From Amoebophrya sp. A120 (lineage: Eukaryota; Sar; Dinophyceae; Syndiniales; Amoebophryaceae), in assembly GCA_905178155.1 (NCBI GenBank), contig CAJINV010000013.1, positions 1,326,392-1,390,391 on the forward strand: a stretch of DNA of 64,000 nt, in the 5' to 3' direction. The notes beneath the pieces are model-generated. The model was given only the letters and a program-made list of their open reading frames with translations. It did not search any database and was not told the origin of the DNA. Below, piece after piece: positions 12,623 to 23,603 of the stretch (the first letter of the stretch is position 1; each line of letters opens with the position of its first letter). The position numbers and the translations under genes are program-made.

Positions 12623-13671
12623 GCGTAGTGTGTTTGCTATGCGAGGCTTCTCAAAGTTCAATGCGGCCCTGTGACACTGTCAGAGCTGTGCACATCAAGA
12701 ACTTTGGGAAGTAACGCAGGCTGCAGACGAGTTTTTTTCCAATGGGATATCCGAAAAGAAATCGCGGACGAGCTGCAGGGACTGGAAAAAATAGCGCTGG
12801 CCGAATTTTCGCAGGACTGTATCCGCGCTTGACAAAAATCAAATTGGATTTTGAGGACGTTGGTCGTTTCAGGCATCTGCATAGAAAAGACAATTCGAAC
12901 GCGAAACCGAGCACCACCGTGGAACTCTTTTATCGTCTCTCAGCGCGCAGCACGACATTCACATTCACATTTTGGACATACTTCTATTTCCATTTTCAGT
13001 GGACGAAATTCAGGCAGAATGCTCCAATTTTTCCGCTGTTACAGCAGTTTAAGTAACGGTGTGTGACGAGGACAATTATTTCCGTGGATCTGACGGCAGG
13101 ATTTACAGTTCCTGATACGATCTTCATATGCGATCTGGAACCTACCACTGGAAAAGTTGAAGTTCCGATGAAGCTCAACCTTGTGACATCATTCAGACGA
13201 AAAAGGAAGAACTGTGAATATGATCTTCTTCATCACGGGCAAGAAAATAACACGCTTGTTTGAACGAAAAAAATGTCGATCTTGCAACGGATATGGACGA
13301 TCTTGAACTCTGCGGTCATTAAGGAGCGAGAAATAGTGCGGAAATCCTGGAAGCGAAGTGGAGGCACATGCGCTTCGGATCTGTGTCTGTCTCTCATTCG
13401 ATGGCCACCAAGCTCATCCTCCACCTTGTGCAGCACCTTATGCATTGCATGATGCATGAGAAGATACAATCATACGAGTAGTAGCGTCATCCCCCTTCAG
13501 TAAGCTGCTATGAAATAGTGTGTCGTTATTTGCGGGAGATCAAAGGCGCTAGGTAAGTCAAAAGCTGCTGCCCCATGGAGAACCATTTTTATTTTTGCGC
13601 GACTCGTGCACTAAGTAAAAAAGAGAGCAGTGCTTTTCATTTCTAAATTCGCTTAGCAAGAAGTTTTCACC
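12623..13671. other. Intergenic spacer
   Basis: About 1 kb with short open frames, for example 12742-13056 and 13063-13263. None has a domain or splice support. Nothing else could be assigned. Confidence 0.45.
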
Positions 13672-15957
13672 ATGGCACGGCCCTCACCGACCGTCGCAGT
13701 AGCAGCGGTTCCCGACGCCTACGAAGTTGGTACGCGCGTCCTTGTCGTCTCCGCCCCGGATGATGATAGCGCAAACGCCGATTCTGGCCGAAGCCGAACG
13801 GGCACTGTAAAACGGATCGGGAAAAAGAAGCTCCGTGTTGAGTTCGATAGCGGCATAGCTTCTGAGGAAGATACTTCTACTCGCCAGCCAGAGGCGGGCA
13901 ATGCCGGCGCAAGCGTGGGACGAGATCAAGATCAAGAGTCGAAAAATGAGTGGGTGAAGCCGGAGTGCGTAAGGAAAATTGTTGAGGTCGTCGGACCATT
14001 TTCAGAAAAGCGGAGCCGCCCAGAGGTCGTGGTTTCTGTTGCGGAGCAAGATGAAAGAGGAAAAGAAACACGCATGTTGCCTAGCAGGTCTGACGCGAAG
14101 AGAAGAAAAGTTGATGGTGGAGTCAAAGGCGGCGACGCTGTAATTCTTGCCGAAAGTAGAACAACAGAAGGACCACAGTCGGCAACAAAACCTCCGAAGC
14201 AGAGTGAGACATTGACCGGCCACACGACCACCAGAGCAGGAGGCAAACCACAGGTGGTGACTGCTGGGGAGAGACAAATAAGAGCCACGTATTCATCGAC
14301 GTCTGACGGCAAAATAAAAATGCAGAGCAATCCCCCCGCATCAAACCAGCTTTTCTGCAACCACTGCCGCCAGAGCGGGCATGTGGCGAAGACCTGTCAC
14401 TACGGGGCGGTTTCTCACCAGAGGTTTTTGCGCTGCCTGGACTCGTCCACCTGTTTCCCCCGGCAGTTTCTGGTGTTGCTTCGGCGCGCGTGCCCTGACT
14501 TTGAGGTTGATAACTTACGGGACGGGCGGGTAGACGTGGGCGTCTCCTCTGTGTCGGCGGCGCTCTTCCGCTCGCAGAGTTTGCGGCACAACACGTCGAT
14601 TTCCCTCGTGATGACGGGTAATAAAAAGGTCACGGGTGAAGGTGCGTTGGAGATGAAAACAAGTAAATCTTCTACTTCAACGCTCGGTGCTGATGATGCG
14701 AAGAACGATAATGTGACTGAAGGGAACCCACGCTCCTGCGATAGCAAGGCCGAAGCTTCTACTTCCCCGTCTCCGAAAACAGTCACGTTCTACGCCTCAC
14801 ACATTCGCGACTTGAAGTGCGACGATTTGTCCATTGCTTCGAGGCTCAAGCAAGTGTCCGCAGAGACTAGAAAAAGTTTGGAAACCAGGCTGGCCGCCGA
14901 GGAAGCGGACCGCGACGCCTGGTCGCAGAGTGCGTTTCGCGGGTTGCAGACGCTGGAGCACGGGGAAGGGGCGGAGGTAAGCGAGTGTGTGCGGGAAGCG
15001 CTGGAGCTGGGGTGTTTGCGGAGGGACCGAAATTATAAACTTGCGCCGGGGCTTGATCCTTCACTTGATCCCTCTGAAAGCGGGGCCGAGAGGACGAACC
15101 GGAGTGCAATAAAAATGCACGAGCGCGAGGCCTTTTTCAGGGGACAGTTCTACGCTTTGAAGCAGGGAACTGACGGAGCTGATGAAAAGCGTATTAACAC
15201 AAATGTGCCGGCGCTACTACAGCGGGACAAGCAACAAGAAGGTGATATGGAAACGACCAACAAGAATCCCATCGTTTTTCTTTTGTCTGGTGGCTCGACG
15301 AACCATGAGGAGAGTGTTTCTACTGAACGTACATCATCAAAACCCGATGCGCTGAAAAAGCACCATGCCGTGGGTCGCAGTTTTGAGGAGGTTCTCAGCG
15401 AGATCATGACCGATGAGAAGCGGAAAAAACAGCTTGCAGACTACGGCTGCGTCTGCATCCTTGGGGACGACCGGGGGCTGCTACCCGCCGACGAAAAAGT
15501 GATCGAAGACACCGTCCTGAGCCCAGGTCGTGGTGGGAATAGTATGCAAAAAAATTCTTGTAGTTCATCCGCTTCGAACGACAATGACTCGACTCGCAGT
15601 CAGGCTCAGGCCACCGACAGTCAGAACCTCTTTCGCGTGACGCTCGGCCGGGAGATTCTGTTCACTAATCAGTGCATCGTGCTGCTCCACCACTACCTCG
15701 ACAAGGTCTGCCACAGCTGCACCCTACCGCCCCCCAGAAGACTTGCCACAAACAACTGGGCGGGCCGCGGCCAGGCGAAGGGGGGCGCGCGCGGAAGTGG
15801 AAATAAAGAGAGCACGGCTCGAGTGGCTAAAGGCAGCTCCGGGGACAAAATGACGAAGAAAGGAAGCACTTCTGGGCGCGGCACGGGAGGGAAAAGTGGA
15901 TACGGTGCTAGAGGGGGTTTTTCGAACGCGAAGTGTGGAGCAAAGGGCGGGAAGTGA
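13672..15957 (+). CDS. TrmY/DUF358-type tRNA pseudouridine methyltransferase with CCHC zinc knuckle
   Basis: A single exon of 761 residues; the start context CACCATGG is good. Residues ~18-65 (VGTRVLVV...GTVKRIGKKKLRVEF) look like a small beta-barrel. A CCHC knuckle CNHCRQSGHVAKTC is at 229-242. From ~262 the protein follows archaeal TrmY: RQFLVLLRRACPDFEVDNL, then GRVDV-x-SVSAALFRSQSLRHNT, HIRDLKCDDLSIA, DAWSQS, VCILGDDRGL (~592) and CIVLLHHYLDK near ~675. These correspond to the RR-F, GR-D-, D-SIA-, GDH-G and HCI-IHN-LD blocks of the family. TrmY is a SPOUT enzyme making N1-methylpseudouridine at tRNA position 54 in archaea. The C-terminus is Gly/Arg/Lys-rich and probably binds RNA. Low-complexity inserts separate the blocks. 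Family assignment is strong; the eukaryotic substrate is inferred. Confidence 0.82.
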   Translation: MARPSPTVAVAAVPDAYEVGTRVLVVSAPDDDSANADSGRSRTGTVKRIGKKKLRVEFDSGIASEEDTSTRQPEAGNAGASVGRDQDQESKNEWVKPECVRKIVEVVGPFSEKRSRPEVVVSVAEQDERGKETRMLPSRSDAKRRKVDGGVKGGDAVILAESRTTEGPQSATKPPKQSETLTGHTTTRAGGKPQVVTAGERQIRATYSSTSDGKIKMQSNPPASNQLFCNHCRQSGHVAKTCHYGAVSHQRFLRCLDSSTCFPRQFLVLLRRACPDFEVDNLRDGRVDVGVSSVSAALFRSQSLRHNTSISLVMTGNKKVTGEGALEMKTSKSSTSTLGADDAKNDNVTEGNPRSCDSKAEASTSPSPKTVTFYASHIRDLKCDDLSIASRLKQVSAETRKSLETRLAAEEADRDAWSQSAFRGLQTLEHGEGAEVSECVREALELGCLRRDRNYKLAPGLDPSLDPSESGAERTNRSAIKMHEREAFFRGQFYALKQGTDGADEKRINTNVPALLQRDKQQEGDMETTNKNPIVFLLSGGSTNHEESVSTERTSSKPDALKKHHAVGRSFEEVLSEIMTDEKRKKQLADYGCVCILGDDRGLLPADEKVIEDTVLSPGRGGNSMQKNSCSSSASNDNDSTRSQAQATDSQNLFRVTLGREILFTNQCIVLLHHYLDKVCHSCTLPPPRRLATNNWAGRGQAKGGARGSGNKESTARVAKGSSGDKMTKKGSTSGRGTGGKSGYGARGGFSNAKCGAKGGK

Positions 15958-17170
15958 TGAATCGCTTCCAGGATAAGATTCGACTGTTGATTGTAATTGT
16001 TGGGTTGAGTTACACATTCTGAATTCGTCCTTAGTTATGTATCTGTAAAGTTTGTTGTGCAACAGGAGCGAGAACCTCAAAAGCGACTTTAATTTGTAGA
16101 ATTGGCAAGCGACTGGACGACATAGTATATGCGATAGCATTTTCGATCGAGACACCAGCAATGTGTAAGTAACTGCAGGTGCAACTTTTGATCATGTGTT
16201 CGCAATGCGAATTTCGAATTGAGTGAATGGCTCGGAAGTTGTCGGTGTAAGGAAACTACGTGCAGCCCTTGTCGGTTACGAGCCTACTGCAAGCTTTCTC
16301 TACCTCAAGAACTTGAGCCACAATTCCAAGATGAGCTATGCCTCTTAATACGCAAGTAAAGAACAAGTTTGAAGGATCAGGATCTCTTCACGAAAAGAAT
16401 TCAAAAAATGAAAAGTCGGTCACAGCAAAAGTAGCTTTGCTTGTCGTGATGAAGCAGCATGATTCCGCGAATATCGGTTGATCTCATTCTCGAAACGACT
16501 ACGCGCACACACAACGTCCCGCTCAAATAAAGATCTTTTCGCAGCAGTCCTTTTTTTTTTCTAGGGCAGAGTGCTGCCGCCCCTCTCTATATATTGTTTG
16601 CAGATAGGTTTTTTCGGTTTTCTTTAGTCTTTAGGAAGCTCTAGATGTTTATTCGTTATTGTGCATCTCACAGTCCGCCTTTGAATCCAAGATTCATCTT
16701 GACAGTCTAGTAAGATGCCTTTGACACACTCTCTCTAGAATTTGCTTTGCGCCAAGAATTCTGTCTCGGTACTGCACAGTCCCGTATGATCTTGAAGGTA
16801 GCGCTTCTCTCGGTTGAGAACGATTCTCTCGATTGTTGCGACCTTTAGGAGTCTGTGTGCAGATGGCATAATCAACTCTATTGCATTTATTTCTCTGGTA
16901 GCGCAAGTTCAGGCTTAATTTTATGTATTCTATTTCCGATTTTTTAGCATAGAAGAAGAGCAGCACTATCTCCGTGTACATTATAGAAAGCTGTGAACAA
17001 AATTTTTGTGGAAGTTCTGAAGTTTTGTACTCTCTCTGATATTAATTTGTTCTGAAATTTCTCGTTGTAACAGTAACTGCTTCACTTCATAACGCAGAAG
17101 TGTTTCTATCGTGCCAGCGCTATTTGCTTTTGTACTATCTATTGGCCATAGATATCTTCCTCTCGGAACA
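15958..17170. other. Intergenic spacer
   Basis: AT-rich spacer of 1.2 kb with a T tract near 16551-16560. No gene is supported on either strand. Confidence 0.5.
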
Positions 17171-19542
17171 ATGGCGTCGAGCTCTGGGGCACAGCAAAAC
17201 TCGAATCACATGGATTTTCTGCGTAACCAATAGCAAAATCTTGAGTCAGTGTCTGCGATACAAAGTTCTTTGAATTATTTTCATACATTTCTGCATGCAT
17301 CAGGTTTTCAAGAGAATCATTTTACAAACTACACGCAGGTCTCGTTGAAGATTTGGGTGCATGATGACACACAGCAACGCATAGAAAGGCGCCATTTTTT
17401 CCTTGACAGCAGGCACTGGACTCAAGTTTTGCGCAGCATACCGCGACGGTTTGCATACGCTGCGTCGTCGGAAAACTCCTCCTCCTTGGGGGCAGTACCT
17501 GGAACGCCACAGAATGGACCGCTGAGCATCAGCATACCCATGTCACCTCTGAATCAGCACTACGGAGCAGCTACCGGAGTTGGGTTCTACAACGATAGTG
17601 CGACGCCGACTCCAAACGGAATGATGCCGTTTCAGGGAATATGGAATGGAAAAAACACGACGACCGAGTAGCTTTTAGTTTGGGAGTCGTGTCACTTCTA
17701 TAAAGACGGGAGGCAGCGCACTCGTGTTGACATCAGACATAAAGAAGACCTCATCTCTGCATTAGGAACAACTTTTTTTTTTCGTAAGCAGGAGCAGATG
17801 AGCCATATGTATGAAAATAACCAGTACTTTGCGACACAAGCTCGTATTTGGTTCCCTGCCACGACCTGTGAAAATATTGTGCATGAATTTCTACTTTATG
17901 GATTCAGCAGGGCTCTTTCTGCTGTGTGCGTTCTCGTATTTTTAGAGTTCCAGTAGTTTATTTTTCTGCAGGTGGTCGCGTTTCCGTATCCGTTTCCGTT
18001 CCATAGAGAAACGGGATGCTGCATGGGTACAGCTTTCCGAACACCCCCGCGGCTATGTCCTCCACTTCGTCGTCTCCGCAGCTCTTTTACCACGAGAATC
18101 AGCAGCAGTATCATGGCAGCGGCAACGTGGGCGGGGCAAGTGGAGATACCAGCAACTCCGTGATGAATAACAACTTTCAGCAACAACGGCAGCCGTTTTT
18201 CCAACACCAGTCATATGGACAGGCTCCACCGCAGCATCCGCAGACCGCTCTGGCTGCGATGAGCGGAGGTGCGGGGATGATGTTCATGAACAGCGGCGGT
18301 TCATTTTTCAATAACGGCTTCAATAACAATCCCGTTTCCACCTCCGCAGCGACGACGCCGGGTGGGCAAATGCAGCACAGCTTCTCGTCGCCTAATGTGA
18401 ACAGCGCGACCGGAACTATGATTGGTGTAGTCGGGGGTAGTGCAAACCACAATCACGCTTCGTACCTGAATAGCCCCTTCGGAGCGTCGTCATCTACCAC
18501 CACTTCCGCAGGGCGGCCGTACTTCAGCTACATTGGGACGGCTCAGAATCCGCACTTGAAGCAGCCAAGCAAGGTGGAAATTTTGAACATGTATCTGCAC
18601 ACAGTGCAGGGGCACGCAGCGGGAAACGGTAAAAATGCTATCAGATAGCAAAAACGCATCAACCCATGATACCTTTCGCGAAGATTGAGTCTTACTTACG
18701 TTCTTTGCATTGACTGAGAAAAAAAAGAGGAAAATAGTTCCTGTGTATTTCAGGGAGCAAGAGAATCATTTTTACGCATATTCTCTGTACTGGGTAACAA
18801 TATGGTCATTCGTGACAATAATTTTTCGAAAGTTATTCTTGAATCTAAAACGATAGACCAGGCACTAGAGGGCTCTATGGGTTGTACGTTTTTCTTCACG
18901 ATATTCGGTGCCGCCAAGCAAAGCAAGGACACTCCTGTCTTAGCGGAGAACATCTGGCCCCTGCCGGTGCCGGTGCTGCCCCCGGGGGCGTTGGACTACC
19001 TGAACGGTGAGTCAGCATTGAATGTGAAGGCGAGTAACACCGCCCCCGGGACGCCCTTCTACAATGGCGCTGCGCACCAGCAACAAGCGCCATTTTATCC
19101 TCCGTCGAACGGGAATATAATTAGTCAGACCGCACCCTACACCCCGACGACCAGTACCGCGACCAGCACCATCGATAACCAAACAAACTCGGCATTCCAG
19201 AGTTCAATGGTGAACGCGAACAACTACGAAGAGGGTGTAAGTAATCGGGGGAGTAACAGCACTAACAGTTCTGGACCGAACTTTTCGAAAACTCCGCGGG
19301 GCGCCGGTGGGAGCGGTCGAAGCCTGAATAATGGTGGGCAGCACGCGGCAATCAACAACGCTATGCATAGCAAGTACAGCAGCTACAGCAACAGTAGCAA
19401 CCATACCTCGCCGTACAACACGAAAAACAGCACCAGCAGCCCAGCAACGCTGAACACGAAGACCCCTAGTAACGCCACAACGGTAGCTGGCGCCACCTCG
19501 CGGCTTTACGACATGTTCAATGCCAACGACGAGCAAGGATGA
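17171..19542 (+). CDS. Asn/Ser/Gln/Gly-rich orphan protein
   Basis: Four exons give 589 residues: 17171-17222, 17304-17627, 18020-18628 and 18758-19542. Introns 1 (GTAACC...ATCAG) and 3 (GTAAAA...GGGAG) are GT-AG with matching phase. Intron 2 has no GT-AG at the frame-restoring point but is bounded by the direct repeat GATGC (17623, 18015), giving PNGMM-LHGYS. Residues 1-70 (DFLRFQENHFTNYTQVSLKIW...) look folded. After that the protein is dominated by N, S, Q, G, T and P with recurring PGTP, PNG and FYN motifs. A second folded stretch (KVEILNMYLHTVQG..., then SFLRIFSVLGNNMVIRDNN...) spans the third intron. I recognise no family. Composition suggests a disordered, prion-like or RNA-granule protein, but that is a guess. 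Confidence 0.65.
17628..18019. mobile_element. Possible decayed introner in the N/S/Q-rich gene
   Basis: The intron is bounded by GATGC direct repeats. Its ends are weakly inverted: left TATGGAATGGAAAA, right inverted TATGGAACGGAAAC. The match is imperfect and the TAT...ATA termini seen in other elements are not clear, so this may be an old copy. Confidence 0.4.
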
Positions 19543-20942
19543 GAAGAAACACGCGCAGGAGCAGCTCGCTCCCATTGAACGACAGCGGCTAGATCTGGCA
19601 TCTTATTTCATATCTAATTTTTGGCGAGTGCTTTTGCTTCAGCACTCCTATATTTTCCTAGTACTAAGTTTATCAATAATGTGAAGGGTTGTACTTCCTG
19701 TTCCTTTTCCTGCAAGTTTTTGGACGTAGAAGTTGGAAAAAAGTACAATGATTTCGAGGAGTCACGCCATGAGAGAAGCCTTGTGGCAAGCAAGTATTTC
19801 TGCAGCAGCAGCACAGCTGCATTAGTATTTATTAGGGAGGCCGTTCTGTAGTTTGGACTTTGATAACTTCTATCTCGTAGACGGTTTTCCGTCGCAAGAC
19901 AGAATCGGATCCACTCTACAATTTCTTACATTTGAGGAGATATATACAACTCGTTGCAGGATGAGGATGAAGTCATAAAGGCAGCAGTGTCGCCAGGTCT
20001 TTATTTTGATGCCTCTCGTCTGTCAGGAGGAGGCGGAAAACAAGAATTTTATACCGCCAATGGCAAATAGAAAGAGCAGTACACGAGCTCTTGAGTTGTG
20101 CGCAGTATACTATTCTTGCTTTATTCGACATTGGCAGTAGACAAGATTGAGACTCAGCATCCTTTAGCTTCATGATTGAGTCGGTGACTACAGTCGAGCA
20201 TGGCTCTTTTTGCAAGGAAAGACCGACAAAAATTTGAGGCTTCTTCGGAAAAGCCGCACTCGATTGTGGAAGATGAACAAAATTGTTGTTTAACGTGCGC
20301 CACAAGTCGCTTCGCGTGTTGAATTTTGGAGATGACATGTAGAGCTGTTCCGCGTCTTTGTCGGCTGTCTAGAAGTACCTCTGATTAGTCATTTGGCGTC
20401 TTGTTTGGTTTGTCGTCCTGAATTTGAATTCGTCGACTTCCTAAGGGTAAGTAAAGACTTCGTGCGCTTTTTTCGTACTGATTTCGTGATTGCGTTGATG
20501 CGTGGTGGATTTTTTCGTGCATTAATGAATTTTATCTCGGTCGTCGTCCTGCGTTCTATATCTTTTTCGAAAAGCTATCGGTCCGCTGTGTCGTCCTGCT
20601 GGTGCTTCCGTTCATGAGTAGTTGCCGCAAGGCCGCTTAAAAGAACTGACTATCCGTGCAGAAAACACTTTCTTGAATACCATTCGTTTGCAGTCGTCCC
20701 CTTCCGATTCGGATTACTTGTTTGTATTTCCCAAAGGATTTTTCTTTTTGTCCACCCAGCAGATCCTGCACTACACTCTTGTTGAATTTATTCACGCAAA
20801 AACTGTAAGTGGTCGACGTACAACATTTGTCGACTGCCGACTAGAAGATTTTCAATTTTTTGCAGCGTTTTGAAGAAGTGGAAAAACTTTACCGAGTCAT
20901 TCTTGTTCAAGTGATATATCATCCGCATCTTCTTGTTCCAAC
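19543..20942. other. Intergenic spacer
   Basis: AT-rich spacer. An antisense open frame of 121 codons (19973-20338, minus) and several plus-strand frames (20393-20873) are present. None has a domain or splice evidence. Confidence 0.4.
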
Positions 20943-21338
20943 ATGCAGATGGTTCGACAAATTTCTTTACTTCTCGCCGGGGTCGTACATCACACCTTCC
21001 CGGATGTGTTGAGCCGTGGGGTTTTCTTCGGGGTTTTACTTTCGCCCACGCTGGTTTACGCCTTGACCGTGAATCGGATCGGAAAGCGAGATGACAGCCG
21101 CGCGCAAAAGCTGCAAGACGATCTGTCTTCCTGTTGCGGCGACGTGCTAGAGATGTATCCAGTGGAAAACAGGCACCCAGCCATTAGAGGTGTCATGCGG
21201 ATCTTGCACGAGCACGAGCAGCAAGTGTCTGTTGCCAGTCCCAGACATCTTCTCGTCACGAGAGCCACTTATTTTCTAGTCATGTTTTTTCAGGCGTTAT
21301 CGTCATGCTTTGAGCAGGATGAAAGCGTGGAGTTGTGA
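20943..21338 (+). CDS. Possible small membrane-associated protein
   Basis: An uninterrupted frame of 131 residues beginning MQMVRQISLLLAGVV, with a hydrophobic segment (SRGVFFGVLLSPTLVYALTV) at about 20-45 and a charged, Cys-containing middle. A second in-frame ATG at 20949 could be the true start. It lies in the common orientation between two supported genes. No family is recognised. Length and composition are consistent with a gene, but a chance frame cannot be excluded. Confidence 0.35.
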   Translation: MQMVRQISLLLAGVVHHTFPDVLSRGVFFGVLLSPTLVYALTVNRIGKRDDSRAQKLQDDLSSCCGDVLEMYPVENRHPAIRGVMRILHEHEQQVSVASPRHLLVTRATYFLVMFFQALSSCFEQDESVEL

Positions 21339-21940
21339 TGCGTTCATACTACTTAGCTCATCCCGACTGCTATGCGATACACCGAACTTTCTTGTGATTC
21401 GCGACTCGATGTCCCAGATACGTCTGCTCTTGTGTAAACAGGATTCACGACTGAAGCCTCTATGATGACAGGGTGGCTACGTTTTTCAACGCGATAGGCT
21501 GCCGGAGCCGATCGCCTCGGCAGAGGCGAATGTGACGGGCCGCGCCACCCTGGACAACATGCTTACGATACGCGTTGCAAATGTGTCACATTCGCTTTGG
21601 AGGAGAAGCAAATGATAAAGAATGCCTACGAAATAAGAAGTACCTGCGAAGGGCGGAGTCTGAGTTTGCAGTGCACTTCCGATTATGAGCGTAAGAACAA
21701 CTTCGTAGCTCTGCATTGTACAACAGCATATAATAGGGGTGGCAGAAATATACTGCCTCTTGATAGAATGTTTGTCGCGCGCAAAGAGCCGTGCAATAGT
21801 GAGTCGTGCGGAATTTGGACGATACGAAGCCTGTCAGAGTTTTCCAAATACAGAAACGGCTCCCTCTGTGTGTATTCCTATTGTTCTCCAGGTGATCTGC
21901 GTGGCATGGTTGCGATGCATATGGAGTTTCTGACAGCGTG
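21339..21940. other. Intergenic spacer
   Basis: About 600 bp upstream of the next gene. Open frames exist on both strands, but none shows gene-like properties. Confidence 0.45.
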
Positions 21941-23603
21941 ATGGCGAACAAACCCTCGAACGCGCTTTCGTTTGACCCGGCCAAGGAGGCAGAATTCCTC
22001 GGCAAAATGGAGGATCCCGTGCATATTCTTCTGCAAAGCCGGTCCTTGACAATCAAACATGACCTGGCGGACGCCTTGGTCGTGATCTCCAAGGCTATGG
22101 GCGACACCAGCTATGGGCGACACCAGGCTATTGGGCGACACCTGAAAACGCAGCAAAGGCTTCGCGGAAGAGTTGCGTGACCTGGTGGAAGGTTTGATTG
22201 GCTTGGAGGGCACCCAGTTACCTATTACCGCCGACATTGCCACCGACTTTGCGCCCCTTATTCGTAGAGACGTTGTCACCTTCTCCCTGTGGAATCTGTG
22301 GGACGGACTTACTACGGCATTCCGGCAGCTGCTAATCTCGGCAGAAGAGGCGGAGTCGGCAGCGCAAGCCGCCGAGCTCATGGACAAGGTCGATCTGCTC
22401 CTATCGTGCCTCGAACAACCGATTTTCTCCACGCCCGAGGCTTCTGCGGGCGTTCCGCTTGTCCTGAAACAACACGGCTTTCCGGCGGAAATGGTTGCGT
22501 TGCAGCAACGGAACTTCACCAAGGAGGCGCGCCTCGCTCTGGGGGCCGTTCGCAAGGTCGGGAGTGGGACGACCAATGAGGCAGTCTTCAGTGGTTGGCA
22601 GACACAGTTTGCGGTCTTCGCGAATGCCCGGGCTGCGGCGCTGGACGACCTCGACAAGCTGCTTGACTACGTTCGCGGAGAGACGGCGGTCAATCTCGTC
22701 CTAAACACCGCGGAGCTTGCGGTCCGGGACCTTTCCCAGGGAGATGATCCTTTGCGGGACTGGGCTCAGGTACAGGCCAGGGAGACTTCCTGGGGCGAGG
22801 CCTACAACGCCGCAGAGTACCTCGACTTGGCCAATAAAGCGCGAAGCGCCGCGGAAGGGGAGCCGTGGCAGTGGGTGGTCTACCAACAATTTACCACCGA
22901 TTTCCGTGCTGCCTCGCTCCCGCGCGACGACTGGGAGGTACAGTTCAAGGAGGTTCTTACGGAGCAGGCGAAGAAGTATGTCGACGTTCAAGCGACAGCC
23001 CAAGATGGAGCTAGTACGAATTCTACGGAAACGTCCACTCCTCCCCCAGTGTCTATGAGAGACATTTATGCGAAAGCCGCAGAAGATATCGTCAAAAATA
23101 CAACATCGCCGCTCGGTCAAAAAGTGGATGAGCTTGTTGGCTTGCAGTGCGCTGCTGCCGTCGCCACTCTCCTGGAGGTCAAGTTTGGGCTTAACTTCTC
23201 TCAATTACAAAATGCCACCGCTCTACGCAAGCTAGCGAATTTCAAAGACACTGAAGCACAATTGGAGTTCTTACATGCGTTTTACACGAAAAACTCGTCG
23301 GGCCTCGGTATGGGCGTTCTAGTTCTTTTCGAGATCCTGCACCACGGAGCGAGCAAGGAGTTGGGAGAAATCGCGTTGCTGAAAGACGAAGAAAAGCGTG
23401 TCGAGGTGAACAAAATTTTGTTTTTGGTGCAGCGTCCGAACTATGAGCTGCCGAAACCGGCACCGGCACCTCCGGCACCGGCACCTCCGGCACCAGCACC
23501 TCCGGCACCGGCACCGGCACCTCCGGCACCGGCACCACAAGCGTTTCTTCAAAACCCGTCGCCCAGCAAGGTTGGCACAAGCCGCCCTGTCACGGTTGCG
23601 TAG
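21941..23603 (+). CDS. Helical orphan protein with Pro-Ala repeat tail
   Basis: Best model: exons 21941-22041 and 22154-23603 (516 residues). They are joined by a 112-bp GT-AG intron (GTCCTT...CGCAG, phase 2 on both sides), giving LLQSR-KGFAEELRDL. Without the intron the first frame stops at 22180 and the second is closed upstream by a TGA at 22143, so some junction is needed. The donor is weak and the model is uncertain. The long exon encodes an alpha-helical protein rich in Ala, Leu and Glu with no recognised domain. From about 23453 to 23540 it has a tandem run of PAPAP/APPAP units, followed by a short tail ending SRPVTVA. There is no signal peptide in this start. A triplicated 16-18-bp unit lies in the proposed intron. 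Confidence 0.55.
22088..22143. repeat. Three tandem copies of a 16-18-bp unit
   Basis: The units are GGCTATGGGCGACACCA, GCTATGGGCGACACCA and GGCTATTGGGCGACACCT. Their lengths (17, 16, 18) are not equal, so the array shifts the reading frame. It sits exactly where the two open frames of the 21941-23603 gene change. Confidence 0.85.
23453..23540. repeat. Coding microrepeat (Pro/Ala)
   Basis: Repeats of GGCACCGGCACCTCC with small variations encode the APAPP units at the C-terminus of the preceding gene. Confidence 0.9.
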
